NCBI RefSeq assembly: GCF_032854445.1
Contig: NC_088295.1
Span: forward strand, 87,875,836-87,939,835
Direction: 5' to 3'
DNA: 64,000 bases
DNA from: Liolophura sinensis
Taxonomy: Eukaryota > Mollusca > Polyplacophora > Chitonida > Chitonidae
The notes below the pieces were generated by a model that saw only the letters and a program-made list of their open reading frames with translations, was not told the DNA's origin and searched no databases. The position numbers and the translations under genes were made by a program. Below, piece by piece: positions 24,619 through 35,931 of this stretch; position 1 is the first letter of the stretch; each line of letters opens with the position of its first letter.

Positions 24619-25779
24619 ATGGCAGTGAACAATTCAACAACTATGGACCCATTCGTCTGGTTAAACGGCACGTCTTCTGCCAAGGGTGCGTCGGCAGGGG
24701 GGTTTTCAGAGGCTGACCTCTTGCAGATTTATACCTTTGTTGCCGCTCTGAAGCTGTATGACGTTACCACGTACCTCCTCTGGGGTATAGGCATCCCCAG
24801 CAACATTTTCAGCTGCTTGACGTCTTCTAAAATACGGCCCGTGTCATCGTCTACTGTATTCATCACCATACTGGCTATGGTGGATTTACTCTATATAGTG
24901 TGGGACGGGCTGTTCTGGCTCCTCATCCCCACCCTGAAGGTTTGGATGCCGTCGGAGGCATGCCGACTGTATTTATTCACCGGTTCTGTGCTGATGCACT
25001 ATTCCGTCTGGTTAATGGTGGCCATCACAGGAGAGCGTTTTATTGCCGTCTGGCTGCCACTGAAAGTGTCCAACATTTGTACAACGAGGCGTGCGGCAGG
25101 CGTCAGCTTAATCATGCTAGTCTGTATCGCGGCGATGAACATTCCTTATACTTACATACCCCACTCTTACTTGACCCCAATCGGCGCCTGGTTCTGCCGA
25201 TATGAACCCTCCTACGCCGATTTCATCAGCAAGTGGACTTTTGTCGACCATTCTGTGTACATTCTGGTTCCTTGGCCTATCCTTACTTTCTGCAACGCCA
25301 TGATCATCTGCGGCCTGCGCCTGTCATCCAAGCGGAAGCAGAGATTGACGAACCAAATTGACGAAACAAAGAACCCCAATCTGAGCATTACCATCATGCT
25401 AGTCTCTGCTAGTGTGATCTCTCTCATTCTCCTAACACCAAACATGGTTTTCTTTCTCCATGTTCGCTCATCCCAGTGGAATTATGAAGCAACAGCAGAA
25501 GAATACGCCACTTATACGTTCCTCAGCGCGTTTTTCTTTTTCCTTTCGAGCATGAATCACGCTATCAACTTCTGGGTGTATGTTGTAAGCGGCAGAAGAT
25601 TCCGGCAGCGGTTTTTTGATCTGATCAGATGTCGAGGCAAAGGGGCTAAGAAGTATATTCAACCCTCCACCACTCTTTCAAAGCTCTCTTCCGTGGCAAT
25701 GCAGGCTGACGAGAAGGTAGTAAAAGTTGAAGAGAAACCGCCAATGGCTAATGGTAAAGACGAAAAATGTCATCAGTAG
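24619..25779 (+). CDS. Class A G-protein-coupled receptor, orphan peptide-receptor-like
   Basis: A 386-residue, single-exon seven-helix receptor of the plasma membrane. The outer N-terminus carries N-glycosylation sites (NNST near residue 4, NGT at 16). Helix 1 is about 52-70 with PSN in place of GN; helix 2 is about 79-102 with LAMVD, where Asp89 is the conserved sodium-site residue. Cys115 at the top of helix 3 can pair with Cys193 in the second outer loop. Helix 3 ends TGERFIAVWLPLK, with ERF replacing DRY. Helix 6 (257-281) lacks the usual CWxP, and helix 7 has NFWVY (317-321) in place of NPxxY. The tail is short and Lys/Glu-rich, without an obvious palmitoylation cysteine pattern. This combination is typical of the FMRFamide-receptor-like orphan receptors expanded in lophotrochozoans; the ligand cannot be told from sequence. 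I chose the start at 24619 because the upstream ATG lies before a likely splice acceptor. Confidence 0.9.
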   Translation: MAVNNSTTMDPFVWLNGTSSAKGASAGGFSEADLLQIYTFVAALKLYDVTTYLLWGIGIPSNIFSCLTSSKIRPVSSSTVFITILAMVDLLYIVWDGLFWLLIPTLKVWMPSEACRLYLFTGSVLMHYSVWLMVAITGERFIAVWLPLKVSNICTTRRAAGVSLIMLVCIAAMNIPYTYIPHSYLTPIGAWFCRYEPSYADFISKWTFVDHSVYILVPWPILTFCNAMIICGLRLSSKRKQRLTNQIDETKNPNLSITIMLVSASVISLILLTPNMVFFLHVRSSQWNYEATAEEYATYTFLSAFFFFLSSMNHAINFWVYVVSGRRFRQRFFDLIRCRGKGAKKYIQPSTTLSKLSSVAMQADEKVVKVEEKPPMANGKDEKCHQ

Positions 25780-25870
25780 TGTAACCAGTAAACTGGGCAA
25801 AATGTTTGGGTAGTCGGGAAAAAAGCTTGAGGTTTTCGACTCCTGTAAGTGAAATACAATGTCTAAGAGA

Positions 25871-25942
25871 CCAGGATTGTCAAACTGTATATCACCGTCT
25901 TGGTCTTTCCAGGATTGTCAAATTGTGTATCACTGTCTTAAT
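25871..25942 (+). repeat. 43-bp tandem duplication in the GPCR 3' region
   Basis: Two diverged copies of caggattgtcaaactgtata plus the following ~20 bp, starting about 90 bp after the GPCR stop codon and probably within its 3'UTR. Confidence 0.65.
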
Positions 25943-26697
25943 CATGGCATTTGGGAGGTTTGCGACCGGGCACGTTGGACTGATTTCTTGAAAATCATGT
26001 ACTGGTTAGCGGCTGGTGAGTTCCCATGTCAATGTGTATTGGCATTCGAGGTTGAACAATGTGGTTGAACAATGTATTAGTAAAACATTGTGTACTTAAA
26101 ACATAACGTTCACTGTTGTTCTCAACTTCGGATTTGTATGACATTAAAAACAAACAAACAATTTTAATGTTAACATGTGAATCGAGATCATAGCAGTGCC
26201 GTGTTAAACATTTTATTAACCTTAAACTTATTAAACATATCGTGGCTTACTAAATCTGGTACAAAGCACCTGAAGTTCAGGTAATCGTGAATGTTGTTTA
26301 TTGCTGGAAACAGAGATTAATAAATAATCTTAGAAACCCTCTATTTTACACTGTAAAAAATTTTATTTCGTTAGATAAGTAAGCGTTTGGCATTTATACC
26401 TTAAATTTTGATTTTGGGGTTCGTTTTTACATTGTGGGGTCTAATGGGATGCTGACTGCAAGGATCTTGTAATATCGAACCTGTACCATATTACACGTTT
26501 TCGGAATAGCAAAAACCTAAACTAAATCTCTCGTTCTTATGTCCACTGGTGTGTGTTACCCCACATGTACATGTATGTCTTTATGCTTAAATTTATATAA
26601 CTGAATTCGTATTTAGGCCTAATCATGCGTAACGACGGATCCCAATGTGTTTAAGTTCATATGGTTATATGGTGTATGATATTATTTTGGTGAAACT

Positions 26698-26703
26698 AAT
26701 AAA
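26698..26703 (+). terminator. Candidate polyadenylation signal of the GPCR gene
   Basis: AATAAA followed by a T/G-rich stretch (cactttcgttgtctgc), about 920 bp after the stop codon. It is the best-placed canonical hexamer I found. Variant signals lie nearer, so the real 3' end could be earlier. Confidence 0.35.
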
Positions 26704-26710
26704 ACACTTT

Positions 26711-27454
26711 CGTTGTCTGCAAGCAACTGTATTATCTTTATTTTTCTGAACAGATATTTACTCTTCTTACAACGATTGTGCATCAGTTATTATTAAGTAC
26801 ATAATTGACACCACAGCAAATTTGCAATTACAACTGTAATTACTGGTAATTTGCTTAAACAGAGATTTCTACCGGGCATCCGTTGAAATGTAGGTTTAAA
26901 CCTTAAGCTGGTATACCAGTTGAATGTCAAAAAAGAAAATGTGATTCTTAAATAATCTTCACTCCGGTGTAATACTTTGAGACTGGAAACTTTCTTGCCA
27001 TGTGAAGGAGAGAAGCTGTGCAAAGGCCTAGTCAAAATTCCTAGCAATGACGGACAAGTGGACAAAACATCCAATTGGCAACTAACCAAAGAAAGAATTG
27101 AGCAAAACATGACGGAAATGACATGCGTGACAGCCAAGAGATAATGAACACCTTAGAAACTATATAATATAAAAGGTACATCCAATCAATGTGTTTGGTT
27201 TCATTTTCGCCAAAAACTCATCACACAGGTGTACAAGATCTTCACCATAATCGAGAACTAGGGATTTGTGATAAAGCAAACTTATACCATAAAAATATTA
27301 CCATGTCAAAAATTAACACGTTCAGTGCTTCAACTTTTCCACAATTTTATACGTTCCTTAAAAACTGAAATTGCTTTATAACAATTTCTGCTCCAAAATT
27401 CACTCTTGATGCCAATGATAAAAATTTGTCTTCTCACGTTAAGCACATCTGGTA
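26711..27454. other. Intergenic, nothing recognised
   Basis: A 114-codon minus-strand frame (26793-27137) is unrecognised and has no supporting features. Confidence 0.5.
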
Positions 27455-28010
27455 TCCACTCCTTTAGTTGTTATCTTCCAAGCATATCCAAAGCTTCAAA
27501 CAGTCTACAACGATTGGAATTGATTGGAATGCACTACTTTATTGATCTACAACCAACAATATCCATCGGTATCCGCTCCACTAGTTGTCTAATTCATTCA
27601 TCGGTATCGACAGATTGAGTGGTTTACAACCAAGCATATCCATCGTTATCCACTGCTCCAGGTGTCTACAACCAATCATATCCACCGGTATTCATTGCTT
27701 CAGTGGTCTACAAACAAGCATGTCGATCGGTATCCACTGCTTCTGTGGTTTACAACCCAGCAAATCTATCGGTATCCTCAGTTTTAGTGGTCTACAACCA
27801 AGCATATCCATTGTTACCCACTGTTTGAATGGTCTACAACCAAGCGTGTCCATCATTATCCACTGTTTCAGTGGTCTACAACCAATCATATCCATAGTAT
27901 CCACGGCTTCAGTGGTCTACAACCAATCATATCCATAGTATAAACGGCTTCGGTGGTCTACAACAAAGTATATTAACCGGTCTGCACTGGTTTATTGGTC
28001 AAGAACGAAG
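27455..28010 (+). repeat. 42-bp minisatellite, about 13 units
   Basis: The unit is close to agtggtctacaaccaagcat followed by atccatcggtatccactgct. Left units are diverged, those from 27600 more regular. The 42-bp period leaves 14-residue repeats open in several frames on both strands. I treat these as non-coding. Confidence 0.85.
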
Positions 28011-28169
28011 GAACTTCACTGGTTTAATAGTCCACAACCAAATATTTCCCCTTGTTTAATGGACAACTGGGAAATCCATAAAACCAGGTAACCAAACATT
28101 TCCAAGATGAAAAACATAATAACAAAATCCCTGGAAATAATTTAATATCAGTATCATAAACAACATTAT

Positions 28170-28462
28170 ATGGGTAACACAGTGAGTGACAAAGTGAGAT
28201 ATCTCGTCTGGTATAGATGAGACGGATAATAGTGAGTTGTGAAGTCAGAATTACAGAGTGAGACATCACCTCTGATACAAATTAGACTGCTGATAGTGAG
28301 TTGTCAAGTCAGAGTAACACAGTGATGTATCCGTTTTGATATGGATGAGGAGGATGACAGAGAGTTATCAAGTCAGAGTGACACAGTGAAGTATCCCTAA
28401 TGATACAGATGAGATGGATAACAATGAGTTGTCAAGTGAAGTGACAGTGACAGAGTGAGGCT
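28170..28462 (+). repeat. 64-bp minisatellite, about 4 units
   Basis: Successive gagttgt(c)aagtcaga blocks start at 28234, 28298, 28362 and 28426, exactly 64 bp apart, with diverged intervening sequence (gatacagatgagatggata). Confidence 0.8.
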
Positions 28463-28464
28463 AT

Positions 28465-28800
28465 AAATTGTAGAAAAAAGAAAACGTAAATCGTACGATG
28501 TGCTAGAATAAAGCAGCAACAACATTGTAAAGTGTAGAATAAAGAAAAGGTGAATGGGACGGTCCAAGAGCAAATTTGAAATAGCGACCACATAATAAAG
28601 TGTAGAATACAAGGTGTGGTAAATTGAAGCATCGAGGACATTGTAAAGTGTAGAATACAGAAATGATGAACCGTAAAGTGTCTTATGTTGAAGCAGCGAC
28701 GCCATTGTAAAGTGTAGAGTAGAGAAACGATGAATAGCAAGATGTGTTAATTCTAAGCAGCGACGACATTGTAAATCGTAGAATACAGAAAAGATGAACG
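28465..28800 (+). repeat. 64-bp minisatellite of a second sequence, about 5 units
   Basis: The anchor attgtaaagtgtagaatac recurs at about 28524, 28592, 28640, 28704 and 28768. Most spacings are 64 bp; one is 68 and one 48. It abuts the previous 64-bp array but has a different sequence. Confidence 0.8.
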
Positions 28801-28839
28801 TTACTGTTAGAATACAAGCTGCAGATGGGTAACAGTAAC

Positions 28840-30235
28840 CGGTTGTATGGCAGGTGGTATAAGTGGCTGTAAGGCAGATGTTATAACGGGTGGTGTGACG
28901 GGTTACATGGCGGGTCGTTTAAGTGGTTGTATGTCACGTGTTATAACGGGTTGTGTGACCGGTTACATGGCCGGTAGTATAAGTGGTTGTATGGCAGGTG
29001 TTATAATGGGAGGTGTGTCGGGTTACATGGCGGTTGGTATAAGTGGTTTTAGGTCAAGTGTTATATAAAGGGTGGCGTGTCGGATTTCATGACAGGTGGT
29101 ATAAGTGGTTGTAAGACAGGTGTTATAAAGGGTGGTGTGACCGGTTGTATGGCGGGTGGTATAAGTGGTTGTAAGACAGGTGTTATAAAGGGTGGTGTGA
29201 CCGGTTGTATGGCGAGTGAAATAAGTGGTTGTAAGACAGGTATTGTAACGGGTTGTATAGCGGGTGGTACAAGTGTTTGTGAGGCAGGTGTTATAATGGT
29301 TGGTGTGATGGATTGTATGGCGGGCCAGCTCATGCTGACTTCCTAATAAATTGTATGGCGGGTGGTATAAGTGGTTATAAGACAGGTGTTATAAAGGGTG
29401 GTGTGACGGGTTACATGGCGGGTGGTATAAGTGGTTGTAAGACAGGTGTTATAGCGGGTGGTGTGACCGGTTGAATGGCGGGTGAAATAAGTGGTTGTAA
29501 GACAGGTATTGTAACGGGTTGTATAGCGGGTGGCACAAGTGTGTAAAGCAGGTGTTATAATGGTTGGTGTGATGGATTGTATGGCGGGCCAGCTCATGCT
29601 GACTTCCTAATAAATTGTATGGCGGGTGGTATAAGTGGTTATAAGACAGGTGTTATAAAGGGTGGTGTGACGGGTTACATGGCGGGTGGTATAAGCGGCT
29701 GTAAGACAGGTGTTGTAAAGGGTGGTGTGACGGGTTATATGGCGGGTGGTATAAATGGCTGTAAGACAGGTGTTATAGCGGGTGGTGTGACCGGTTGTAT
29801 GGCGGGTGAAATAAGTGGTTGTAAGACAGGTATTGTAACGGGTTGTATAGCGGGTGGTACAAGTATTTGTAAAGCAGGTGTTATAATGGTTGGTGTGATG
29901 GATTGTATGGCGGGCCAGCTCATGCTGTCTTCCTAATAAATTGTATGGCGGGTGGTATAAGTGGTTATAAGACAGGTGTTATAAAGGGTGGTGTGACCGG
30001 TTACATGGCGGGTGGTATATGTGGTTATAAGACAGATGTTATAAAGGGTGGTGTGACCGGTTACATGGCGGGTGGTATATGTGGTTATAAGACAGGTGTT
30101 ATAAAGGGTGGTGTGACCGGTTACATGGCGGGTGGTATATGTGGTTATAAGACAGATGTTATAAAGGGTGGTGTGTCGGGTTACATGGCGGGTGGTATAG
30201 GTGGCTGTTCGACGTCTCGTAGTGAGTGGAATGAC
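28840..30235 (+). repeat. 60-bp minisatellite, about 23 units, with higher-order structure
   Basis: The unit is ggttacatggcgggtggtat, aagtggttgtaagacaggtg, ttataaagggtggtgtgacc. A block containing cgggccagctcatgctgac recurs at about 29322, 29586 and 29912, so groups of 4-5 units were amplified together. The period keeps 20-residue repeats open in one frame for up to 119 codons on the plus strand (MAGGISGCKTGVIKGGVTGY-like) and also on the minus strand. The plus-strand open frames fall in different phases along the array, which argues against one protein. Confidence 0.9.
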
Positions 30236-30340
30236 AGGTTGTATAACGAGAACATGGTGTGAGGGGTGAAATAACGGTGGGATGCGTCGTGTGACCGGTG
30301 ATGACCGCCGTTCGTGTTAATGGTCACTCACATTATGGGA

Positions 30341-30570
30341 CCGCTTCAGTGGTCAGTAATGGTTAGAGCGTCCACTTGGAATCTGTGAGACTGCTGGATC
30401 CAACCAAGGTTGGGTCATACCAAAGACTTGTTGCTGCCTCGCATGGCGCTCAGAACTGAAAGGTTATGGCAAGGAAACAGAACTGGTTGATACGCTCTAT
30501 AATGTGATAGTTTGGGGTATCATGTCTGATGTCTTCGGCAGACGATAAACATGCTTTGGGAGGATGACAT
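30341..30570 (+). mobile_element. tRNA-derived SINE (family B), 3'-truncated
   Basis: Head ccgcttcagtggtcagtaat and ggttagagcgtccacttgg, then the family B body (tgttgctgcctcg, caaggaaacagaactggttg, atcatgtctgatgtcttcgg). The 3' block with gcgacgtaaaacc is absent. Confidence 0.7.
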
Positions 30571-31098
30571 TCTAAATATAAAAATAAGTCTTTAAATACG
30601 TGATGTGTGCAGGGAAAACCAAATGGTCTTTCAATAAACCACTAGCGTTAAGAATTCAACTGTTCTTGAGTAATTTAAATCTGCTGATCGGGTTTCCCAA
30701 CATACATCAGTGTGAAACCAGAATAAAAGCGGTTTCGAGGTGAAGGTTCACGTTTCTAAGCAGATTTTGTGAGCTTTGTGATTACTTGAAGGACAACGGC
30801 CGGATCAACCGAAGAAGTAGCAAAATAAAAGACTACGGCTTTGGGGACAAAACCAGAGAAAAGATGACAGCACTGAGGAAACCTGGAGATATCAACTTTC
30901 CCGCCCCGAGCACCACGTTGAGGGAAAAACGGGCAGTGACGTTGATAGCAATATACATGCCACGGGTCTAGAATTACCCTAAATGCTCTGTTGCCATCAG
31001 ATGAAATGAAATAAGCAACTTGAAAGCAATGCAAATAGTCTCACTGATTGTAATGTCATCCATGATTCTGCGCCAGACCTACATTTATATTGGTGTAA
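30571..31098. other. Intergenic, nothing recognised
   Basis: Overlapping open frames on both strands (30786-30971 plus, 30756-31034 minus) are somewhat less AT-rich than their surroundings but have no recognised domain. Confidence 0.4.
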
Positions 31099-31108
31099 AC
31101 CACTAATT

Positions 31109-31373
31109 TTATTTATTTATTTATTTGATTGGTGTTTTACGCCGTACTCAAGAATATTTCACTTATACGGCGGCGGCCAGCATTATGGTGGGTGGAAACC
31201 GGGCACAGCCCGGGGCAAACCCACGACCATCCGCAGGTTGCTGGCAGACCTTCCCACTTACGGCCGGAGATGAAGCCAGCATGAGCTGGACTTGAACTCA
31301 AAGCAACCGCGTTGGTGAGAGACTCCTGGGTCATTACGCTGCGCTAGCGCTAACCAACTGAGCGACGGAGGCC
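31109..31373 (-). mobile_element. MetaSINE-like SINE (family A), full length
   Basis: Complete element of about 265 bp on the minus strand: tRNA-related head (tcgctcagttggttagcgct side at 31373), central domain (catccgcaggttgctggcag, ccagcattatggtgggtgg as seen on plus) and (AAAT)n tail. A 13-bp target-site duplication with two changes flanks it: accactaatttta (31099-31111) and accaccgatttta (31376-31388). It is a good reference copy for the family in this window. Confidence 0.85.
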
Positions 31374-31388
31374 CCACCACCGATTTTA

Positions 31389-31880
31389 TAGATACATGGA
31401 CGAACTATATTTATATCTTTACTTCCAACTTGTAATCGGGCTATATATTTCATATCGCAGAGTAAGGTTGGACGGTACAAATGGGTCACAAAGATTACAG
31501 TATGTATGTTGTTAAGACTGAACGATAAGCTTGTTGATTAGCTCGTGTATCTGTTGATTTAGTAAATGATACGCTTTTAACTGTTACAATTTAAACAGGG
31601 TACACACTGTGTACTATGTCGAACTCTTGAGTTGCTCGACAGGATAGTGGCTGCAAAGATCAGCGTGTATTTGACCTTTGATCAATTTGTGGATGATAAC
31701 GATCGTCAGTATAACCTGTAACACAGCTGATTATGACACAGCGCATTATAAACCACCACCCACCCCCACCCCCACCCCCACCCCACCTCCCCACACCATT
31801 TTCCTCCCCCACTGAGGATACACAAATGTGTTCTCATCAGCACACTCTAGCTTATACAATAGATAAATTAAGGCTCCCTT
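31389..31880. other. Spacer with a strong G-quadruplex motif (minus strand)
   Basis: No gene is seen. At 31752-31797 the plus strand carries repeated CCCCCA; its complement has five or more runs of 3-5 G separated by single T residues, an ideal quadruplex sequence. Confidence 0.65.
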
Positions 31881-33865
31881 CTCTACAATATATCTGTGTT
31901 CTCATCCCAACCTCCGACTGTCCCAGCCAACTGTCCTTCCCTACTGCTGCACCAAATGTTTGAATAGCTTTCGATTGTCCCACTTGACTGTCCTTTACCA
32001 GTTCTCCACCAAATGTTTCTGTCCCACCTTCCGATTGCCCCAGCCCACTGTCCATTAGTACTGCTCCTCCAAATGTTTCCATCCCAGCTTCCGGCTGTCA
32101 CAGCCCACTGCTCTTCCCTATTGCTCCTCGAAATATCCTCATCCATTTCGACCGTCCTGGCCGACTGTCCTTCCGGAATGCTCTTCCAAATGCTCCCATC
32201 CTTTCTGACTATCCCGGCCGACTGTCCTCTACTGAGCGTCCGTGACTCAGTTGGTTAGCGCGCTAGCGCAGCGTAATGACCAGAAGACCTCTCACTAATG
32301 CGGTCGCTGTGAGTTCAAGCCCAACTCATGTTGGCTTGCTCTCCAACCTGCGGATGGTTGTGGGCTTTCAATGGGCTCTGCCGGTTTCCTCCCACCATAA
32401 TGCTGGCCGCCGTCGTATAAGTGAAATATTCTTGAGTATGGCGTAAAACACAAATCAATTAATAAATAAATAAATATTCCCATCCCAGCTTCTGATTGTC
32501 CGAGACAATTGTTCTTCTCAAATGCTCCACCAAGTGTTCCCACCCCAGTTTCTGACTGTCCCAGCAGACTGTCCTTCTCAACTGCTCCACCAAATTTTCC
32601 ATTCCAGCTTATGACATTCTCAGCGGACTTCCCTTCTCTACTGATCTACCAGATATTTCCATCCTTTCTCACTGTCCCAGCCGAATGCCCTTCCCTGTTG
32701 CTCCACACAAGGTTAGCTTCCCTTCTGATTGTCCCAGTCCCCTGACGATCCCCACTACTCCACCAAATGTTCCAATCCCAGCTTCTGATTGTCCCAGCCG
32801 ACTACCCTTCTCTAGTGTTCCACCTAGTGTTCAATTAACGCTTCTGACATTCTCAGCGGACTTCCCTTCCCCACTGCTCCACCAGATATTCCCAACCTTT
32901 TTCACTGTCCCAACCAACTGCTCTTCCCTACTGCTCCACCAATAAATTTCCCATCCTTTCTGACTGTCCCAGCCGACTGGCCTCCCCTACTGCTCCACCA
33001 AATATTCCCATCCTTTCTGACTGTCCCAGACGACTGCCCTTTTCTACTGCTCCGACAGATATTCCCATCCTTTCTCACTGTGACAGCCGAATGCCCTTCC
33101 CTACTGCTCCACTAGGTATTTCCATCCTTTCTGACTGTCCCAGCCGACTGGCCTCCTCTACTGCTCCACCAGATATTCCCATCCTTTCTGACTGTCCGAG
33201 CCGAATGCCCTTCTCTACTGCTCCACTAGGTATTTCCATCCTTTCTGACTGTCCCAGCCGAATGCCCTCCCCTACCTCTCCACAAGGTATTCCCATCCTT
33301 TCTGACTGTCTCAGCCGACTGTCTTTCCCTACTGCTCCACCAGATATTCCCATCCTTTCTCACTGTCCGAGCCGAATGCCCTTCCCTACTGCTCCACCAG
33401 GTATTCCCATCCTTTCTGAGTGTCCCAGGAGACTGCCTTTCCCTACTGCTCCACCAAATATTCCATCCTTTCTCACTGTCCCAGCCGATTGCCCTTCCCT
33501 TACTGCTTCACCAGATATTCCCATCCTTTCTGAGTGTCCCAGCCGACTGCCCTTCCCTACTGCTCCACCAGATATTCTCATCCTTTCTGACTGTCCCAGC
33601 CGACTGCCCTTCCCTACTGCTCCACCAGATATTCCCATCCTTTCTGACTGTCCCATCCGACTGCCTTTCCCTACTGCTCCACTAGATATGCCCATCATTT
33701 CCGACTGTCCCAGCCGACTGCCCTTCCCTACTGCTCCACCAGATATTCCCATCCTTTCTGACTGTCCCAGCTGACTGGCCTTCCCTCCTGCTCCACTAGA
33801 TATTCCCATCCTTTCTGACTGTCCCAGCCGACTGGCCTTCTCTGCTGCTCCACAAAGTGTTACCT
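31880..33865 (+). repeat. 60-bp minisatellite, about 29 units, interrupted by a SINE
   Basis: Unit ctgactgtcccagccgactg, cccttccctactgctccacc, agatattcccatcctttctg. Units left of about 33000 are diverged and those at 33090-33860 regular, suggesting growth at the right side. The period keeps a 227-codon frame open (33091-33774) with 20-residue ILSDCPSRLPFPTAPPDIP-like repeats, and also minus-strand frames of up to 149 codons. No signal peptide, splice site or promoter supports translation. Confidence 0.9.
32234..32475 (+). mobile_element. MetaSINE-like SINE (family A), near full length, inside the 60-bp array
   Basis: Head gtccgtgactcagttggtta and gcgctagcgcagcgtaatga, then caacctgcggatggttgtgg, cctcccaccataatgctgg, gtataagtgaaatattcttg and an (AAAT)n tail. 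The array resumes on its right side, but I see no clear target-site duplication, so some array sequence may have been lost. Confidence 0.85.
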
Positions 33866-34465
33866 CATCCCATCTTCAAAGAGTAGGAAGTGTAATCACT
33901 CTTCGTATTCCTACATATAATATTTGAAAATAGTTCTACAGCTCTCAAATATGATCGCCAGCGGAAGTGTTTTCTCCTGGGGTAAAAGCAATAAAACAAT
34001 GAAAACTCTTGTATATCACACACAAGCTTGTGGCATAACCCAGGTATTTGTCCCTGCCATTTTTACCGCATGTGCTCACTGTTACAGAGTTGTGAAAATG
34101 TTCTGTTGTTGTAGTTTAATATGATAAAAGCATGGTCCATAGGCCTACAGATCACGTTAACTATCATGGTTCACTGTAAACAGGTAGCTATCACACGCGC
34201 ACTATCTCAGTAAAGAGTGACATGCCCCGATTATCTGTGTATGTCGAAGTCCAAACATGGTACGTTGAGGGTGGACCTGTAAGTGTGTTATCCAGTACTA
34301 ACATTTCTGTACATGTAAAAGCGTTTATTCGTTGAATCTGTAACCGAAGGTTAAGTGTACAGTTTGGTGCAGGGCCTGCGTAATTATTCTATGTGGTGAG
34401 CATTTTCATCTATTTTTGTGATCTGAAATCGTGTGTAATGATTAACAGCTGGGTAATGTGTTACG

Positions 34466-34675
34466 GAGTTGGGGAAACTATCGGTTTCTTACGTGTCCAT
34501 CTCGAGGATAGTTAGTCAGCAGTTCCAGTAGATACTGAGTTGGGGAAACTATCGGTTTCTTACGTGTCCATCTCGAGGATAGTTAGTCAGCAGTTCCAGT
34601 AGATACTGAGTTGGGGAAACTATCGGTTTCTTACGTGTCCATCTCGAGGATAGTTAGTCAGCAGTTCCAGTAGAT
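34466..34675 (+). repeat. 71-bp tandem triplication, identical copies
   Basis: Three head-to-tail copies start at gttggggaaactatcggttt (34468, 34539, 34610) and appear identical base for base, so the event is very recent. Confidence 0.95.
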
Positions 34676-35710
34676 CTATTGCCGAGTCAGTAAATATTAA
34701 TATCATAGGAGATTTAATGTCTTCTGAAGATGACAAATTAAACTATAATGTGGTATATCGAAACCTCCAACATGCGACTCCCAGGTGCACTGAGGGTGTC
34801 GATGTACCGGTATTTGGAAGATAATGTGTGGAATTACACATAAAACAGTTTGAGACGGAACTCACACTTGACTCACCCAGGTGACAATGTCAGTTATGTC
34901 ACCCTGTGCTGTATTCTGGACTGGCATTTGTTTGGTAGATACAATGCAACGTAACACGTTTGCTCGGAAGTTACGGATACTCGTTGAAATGCTGTACAAA
35001 GTGGGCCAGGTTCGCCTTGCACTACACTACAGTTATGAATACCGCGTGCGGTGTTGTGCTACATTTACGGAATACAAGACAGGCATTCACTGGGCAGAAA
35101 TAAAACACTGTATTAGATTTACTACATGAACAGAATATAGATAGGACGTTTGCTGTGTGGAACAAAATACAGTATCAGAGTGGTATACGACATATTGGGA
35201 CAAAAACAATTGCGCGGGAAAATGTTGTATTACATGAACATTTTTGCATTACCGGCCACACCATGGCATTGCAGCAAACATCAGCCAATCAGATAACAAC
35301 CGTATTGTCCCTGAAAACTTATCAACCATATCAGGTATAACAGACTTTGTTAATAAATGAATAGTTTTTTCTTAACGACACGTCGACAACGTTACAGCCG
35401 TATCGGTACGGTGTTGTAATAGTATGATATGCATGTCCTCCACACACACTTACACTGTCACTTGTTCCAGTTTCGTGAATTAGTTTGGAAGCACGTATCC
35501 TGTTGATCAGACGAATATATATTAACTTGAGGATGTGGTAGTACAGTGCTGTTGTTTGCGGTAAATGAGTCGTTAAAAACAGGAACAGCCACAGGAAGCA
35601 CAATGGCTGCTGTCGTTTGCCCACCCACAGACCACTAATATACTGGCTTATCAAAATGTATGAATGAAAAATTAACATCAATAAATAAAAGAAGCATCGG
35701 TTAGTCTAAT

Positions 35711-35711
<1 letters not shown>

Positions 35712-35799
<88 letters not shown>

Positions 35800-35810
35800 C
35801 TACCATACTA

Positions 35811-35868
<58 letters not shown>

Positions 35869-35889
35869 TCATTATATATATATGTGTTC

Positions 35890-35930
<41 letters not shown>
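35712..35930. repeat. (AT)n dinucleotide microsatellite, compound
   Basis: About 220 bp, nearly all TA, broken by gtatat, actaccatactaccat and gtgtgtgttcat. Its open frames are artefacts. Confidence 0.95.

Positions 35931-35931
<1 letters not shown>

Noticed and set aside
33091-33774. 227-codon proline/serine-rich ORF
   Set aside because: It is a direct translation of a 60-bp minisatellite with equally open minus-strand frames and no gene signals.
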